This document shows positions 5,829 through 7,657 of a stretch of 7,657 nt of DNA, one piece after another. The DNA is taken from NCBI GenBank assembly GCA_005878325.1, contig VBMR01000157.1, forward strand, positions 1-7,657, written 5' to 3'. This DNA is from Methanobacteriota archaeon (GTDB lineage Archaea > Thermoplasmatota > Thermoplasmata > RBG-16-68-12). Each line of letters opens with the position of its first letter. Positions within the stretch are counted from its first letter, which is position 1. The translations under genes were made by a program, and so were the position numbers. The notes below the pieces were generated by a model. The model was given only the letters and a program-made list of their open reading frames with translations, did not search any database and had not been told where the DNA came from.

Positions 5829-6716
5829 TCAGGAACGCGTCGCTTCGATGGACCATCGGAAGGCCCGGAGCACACTGTTCCAGATCTTTCCGTCCTTCCG
5901 GATCTTGTTCTCGAAGTTGTTGACTCCGGCCCACGACTCAAAGGCCGCCTTCGTCTTCGCATCGTACTTCCGGGGGGGCGGGCCGTGTAGGAAGCCGAGG
6001 GCGATGAGGCCCGCCTGGAGTTCTCGGAGCACTTCCCCTTCGATCGGGACGGCGTCCTTCGGGTGCTCTCGGTTCAGAAGGGTCACGTCGTAGAGGTTGA
6101 ACAGGCGGACCAGCTCCTCGATCGGCTGCGGGTGATCGTCCACGCGGATGTCGACCCAGCGATCGTTGAACCCGCCGTATCCCCCTCCGTCGCGGACGAC
6201 GAGGAGGGCCGCGGACTGCTGGCCTCTCCGGTCGCCGCCGGCCCGCTGTCCCGCCTGGAGGGCCGCGAGCAGCTTGACCGGAAGGTCGCCCTCCGTCACC
6301 TCGAACGCCCGTCCCATCGACTTGACGACGGCCTCGCCCGCGAGGAGATTGCCTTGGGCCGCGTAGTTCTTCCCGACGATGTGCCCGGCCCAGGCGACGC
6401 ACTCCTTGCCGGTGTACGATGCGGGCCGCCCGCGCGCGTCGATCACGCCCACCTGGCGCTGGGCCGCCCCCTTGTCGGAACCGACCAACTTCTGGAGGGC
6501 GTCCTTCGGGGCGATCCCGCGCTTCAGCATCCCGAGGGCCTTCGGCCCGTAGGACGTGTTCGCGTAGGATTGCGTCGCGACGGCGCCCACCCCGGCTTGA
6601 GCGAACGGGACCACGGACCCGACCGCGACGAACTTCGACTCGACCGCGATGCCAAGGTCCTTTGTCTTCGGATCGAACGCGACGATGCTAAACGTCGACG
6701 GCCGCGCAACCCCCAT
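5829..6716 (-). CDS. DUF1028 (Ntn-hydrolase-like) protein with peptidoglycan-binding-like C-terminal domain
   Basis: DUF1028 proteins (COG3342) have an Ntn-hydrolase-like fold, but their reaction is unknown as far as I know; they are often encoded near amino acid or amide metabolism genes. With ATG at 6716 the product has 295 residues. Residues about 7-210 carry the family pattern: STFSIVAFDP, LGIAVESKFVAVGSVVPFA, GVGAVATQSYANTSYGP, RQVGVIDARGR, AQGNLLAG, GDRRGQQSAALLVV and GYGGFNDRWVDIRVDDHP. The last about 79 residues (EVLRELQAGLIALGFLHGP, YDAKTKAAFESWAGVNNFE) match the small helical peptidoglycan-binding-like domain often fused to DUF1028. No signal peptide is evident. An ATG at 6728 and a TTG at 6758 are alternative starts; none has a convincing ribosome-binding site. 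ATG 6716 is chosen because AAATAG at 6744-6739 lies about 26 nt upstream, as expected for a leaderless transcript, and because family members start close to the TFSIVA strand. Confidence 0.9.
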   Translation of the reverse strand: MGVARPSTFSIVAFDPKTKDLGIAVESKFVAVGSVVPFAQAGVGAVATQSYANTSYGPKALGMLKRGIAPKDALQKLVGSDKGAAQRQVGVIDARGRPASYTGKECVAWAGHIVGKNYAAQGNLLAGEAVVKSMGRAFEVTEGDLPVKLLAALQAGQRAGGDRRGQQSAALLVVRDGGGYGGFNDRWVDIRVDDHPQPIEELVRLFNLYDVTLLNREHPKDAVPIEGEVLRELQAGLIALGFLHGPPPRKYDAKTKAAFESWAGVNNFENKIRKDGKIWNSVLRAFRWSIEATRS

Positions 6717-6794
6717 CGGGCGGGACATCGAACACACGCTATTTGGCGGTTCGCGCAACCCTTAAGAAACGCCCGATTCTCCGCGGGAGCGGCG
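6717..6794. promoter_or_regulatory. Divergent promoter region between DUF1028 and HAD genes
   Basis: This short region separates two divergent genes and contains two AT-rich spots. CTATTTGG at 6739-6746 (CCAAATAG on the minus strand) is about 26 nt from the DUF1028 ATG at 6716, suggesting a leaderless minus-strand transcript. On the plus strand the same spot could start a transcript near 6768, leaving a 27-nt leader with the GGGAG ribosome-binding sequence at 6785-6789 for the HAD gene. A second spot, CTTAAGAAAC at 6761-6770, is another TATA-like candidate for either direction. These assignments are inferred from spacing only. Confidence 0.4.
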
Positions 6795-7535
6795 ATGCAG
6801 ATCCTCCTCGACCTGTATGGCGTCCTCCTCGATCACGAGAAGACATTCCGCGAGTATCGGGAGCGGCTCGCGGACCTCCTGGCCGCCCGATTCGGCGGGA
6901 CGAACGAGGCGTGGCTTCGGGCACACGACGAAGCCTTCGTCACGTACACGCAGGCCGCGAGCGATGCGGACTGGGCCGGCCGCGGGTACGGGGACATCGT
7001 GGACGAGTTAGACGCAAACCATCTGCTCGACATGTTCACGCGCGCTGGCGTTTCCCAGAAGCCGAGGGACCCGCTCGCCCTCTCACGGGAACTCGAACAG
7101 GAGGCGCTGGCGGGAGTCAACGCGCGGTACCCGGACGCCCGCTCCGCGATCGAACGATTGCGCGCGGCGGGTCACCGCGTGTACGTCGCAACGGGCGGGA
7201 GCGCGACGAACGATGCGGCCTTAGAGGGCGCGGGCCTCCGCTCCCGGATCGATGGCGTCTTCACCGGGCACTCCCAGAACTCGCAGAAAACCAGGGCCGG
7301 CTACTGGGCCGACATCCCGCGGACCCTGGAGTCGGAACCCGCCGATTGTGTCCTCGTCGATGATCGACTCGATTACCTCGCCGCGGCGGCCTCGGTCGGC
7401 ATCGTGGCCCTCCTCCTGGACCGCACGGGCGCGCAGAGTCCGGAGGCGATGCCCGGGTACGTGCAGGCAACGCTGCGAAACCTCGCGGCCCTCCCGCAGT
7501 GGGTCGCGACCTGGACCTCTGGCAAAAGGTCATGA
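6795..7535 (+). CDS. HAD-superfamily hydrolase with DxY motif I
   Basis: A 246-residue haloacid dehalogenase-superfamily protein with an N-terminal catalytic strand and a helical cap inserted after it (about residues 14-105), the subclass I layout. Motif I is LLDLYGVLLD: nucleophile D6 is present but the second position is Y8 rather than Asp. L-2-haloacid dehalogenases also have D-x-Y-G, whereas typical phosphatases and beta-phosphoglucomutases have D-x-D. Motif II is VYVATGG with T133, motif III is probably K165, and motif IV is VLVDDRLDYLAAA with D189 and D190. The substrate may therefore be a haloacid or a phosphate ester; dehalogenase activity is not established. The ATG at 6795 has GGGAG 5 nt upstream. 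An in-frame opening continues far upstream, but only as a shadow of the opposite-strand DUF1028 gene. Its TGA overlaps by 6 nt the stop of a convergent gene. Its neighbours give no hint of substrate. Confidence 0.85.
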   Translation: MQILLDLYGVLLDHEKTFREYRERLADLLAARFGGTNEAWLRAHDEAFVTYTQAASDADWAGRGYGDIVDELDANHLLDMFTRAGVSQKPRDPLALSRELEQEALAGVNARYPDARSAIERLRAAGHRVYVATGGSATNDAALEGAGLRSRIDGVFTGHSQNSQKTRAGYWADIPRTLESEPADCVLVDDRLDYLAAAASVGIVALLLDRTGAQSPEAMPGYVQATLRNLAALPQWVATWTSGKRS

Positions 7536-7657
7536 GTCGCCGAACTCGAGGAGCCTCTTCTGACCCGCTTCCGGACTGTGGATCGCCTCGAAGTCGACGC
7601 CGGGCAGCCCGAGCATCCGTCGGAACTGGTCCGCGCACGCCGGGCCGAACCCCGCGA
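7530..7657 (-). CDS. C-terminal end of an unidentified protein, cut by the window edge
   Basis: On the minus strand a frame enters from the right edge and runs 41 codons to TGA at 7532-7530. The peptide begins AGFGPACADQFRRMLGLPGV and ends GQKRLLEFGDS. Its mix of residues and GC-rich third positions looks like real coding sequence, unlike the arginine-, serine- and proline-rich readings of the other two minus-strand frames here. The GFGPACADQ segment resembles the last knuckle of short zinc-binding domains such as DUF6011, where a GxGPxCA motif supplies a cysteine, but the preceding cysteines would lie outside the window. No function is assigned. The stop overlaps the HAD stop tail-to-tail by 6 nt. 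Confidence 0.6.
   Translation of the reverse strand, partial: AGFGPACADQFRRMLGLPGVDFEAIHSPEAGQKRLLEFGDS

Noticed and set aside
4187..5962. A 591-codon minus-strand open frame opposite the amidohydrolase gene
   Set aside because: It is a shadow of the plus-strand gene; the low-complexity Arg/Gly/Pro composition and lack of motifs argue against coding.
6063..6794. An upstream in-frame extension of the HAD gene by about 244 codons
   Set aside because: The extension is antisense to the DUF1028 coding region, has no HAD-like sequence, and the ATG at 6795 has its own ribosome-binding site directly before motif I.
1..7657. Search for tRNA or rRNA genes, CRISPR repeats, insertion sequences, integrases or defence genes
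   Set aside because: No cloverleaf-like segment, regularly spaced repeat, transposase or nuclease motif was seen by eye; coding density leaves almost no room for them.

Overview
The window looks like a chromosomal segment from a high-GC archaeon, most likely in or near Thermoplasmatota (Euryarchaeota). The strongest evidence is a full-length transcription initiation factor B (TFB) gene directly behind a Gar1-like gene; both families are absent from bacteria. Also consistent are AT-rich TATA-like islands in otherwise GC-rich intergenic DNA and, for at least one gene, a likely leaderless start. The lineage call rests on my recollection of TFB sequences and is an inference.

Layout: (1) 1-1241, plus strand: a TATA-like promoter, then gar1 (pseudouridylation/rRNA processing) overlapping tfb by 41 nt, an information-processing operon. 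(2) 1263-2956, minus strand: a multi-pass membrane protein of unknown function and, upstream of it, a PhzF-family isomerase-like enzyme. The 116-nt gap between them holds a perfect 7-bp inverted repeat. (3) 3052-5809, plus strand: a PLP-dependent class I/II aminotransferase (kynurenine/methionine aminotransferase-like) followed 1 nt later by a YtcJ-type amidohydrolase, clearly one transcription unit, divergent from the PhzF gene. (4) 5829-6716, minus strand: a DUF1028 (Ntn-hydrolase-like) protein with a C-terminal peptidoglycan-binding-like domain. (5) 6795-7535, plus strand: a HAD-superfamily hydrolase with a DxY motif I, divergent from the DUF1028 gene. (6) 7530-7657, minus strand: the C-terminal end of another gene, cut by the window edge and overlapping the HAD gene tail-to-tail by 6 nt.

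Genes are packed tightly: three convergent junctions (21 nt, 19 nt and a 6-nt overlap) and two short divergent promoter regions (95 and 78 nt). No stretch over 300 bases lacks a gene. The aminotransferase, amidohydrolase, PhzF-like and DUF1028 proteins together suggest small-molecule or amino-acid-derivative turnover, but no substrate can be read from the sequence. I see no RNA genes, CRISPR arrays, insertion sequences, integrases or defence modules. Most of the window is ordinary archaeal housekeeping and metabolic sequence, and I do not claim a new system.
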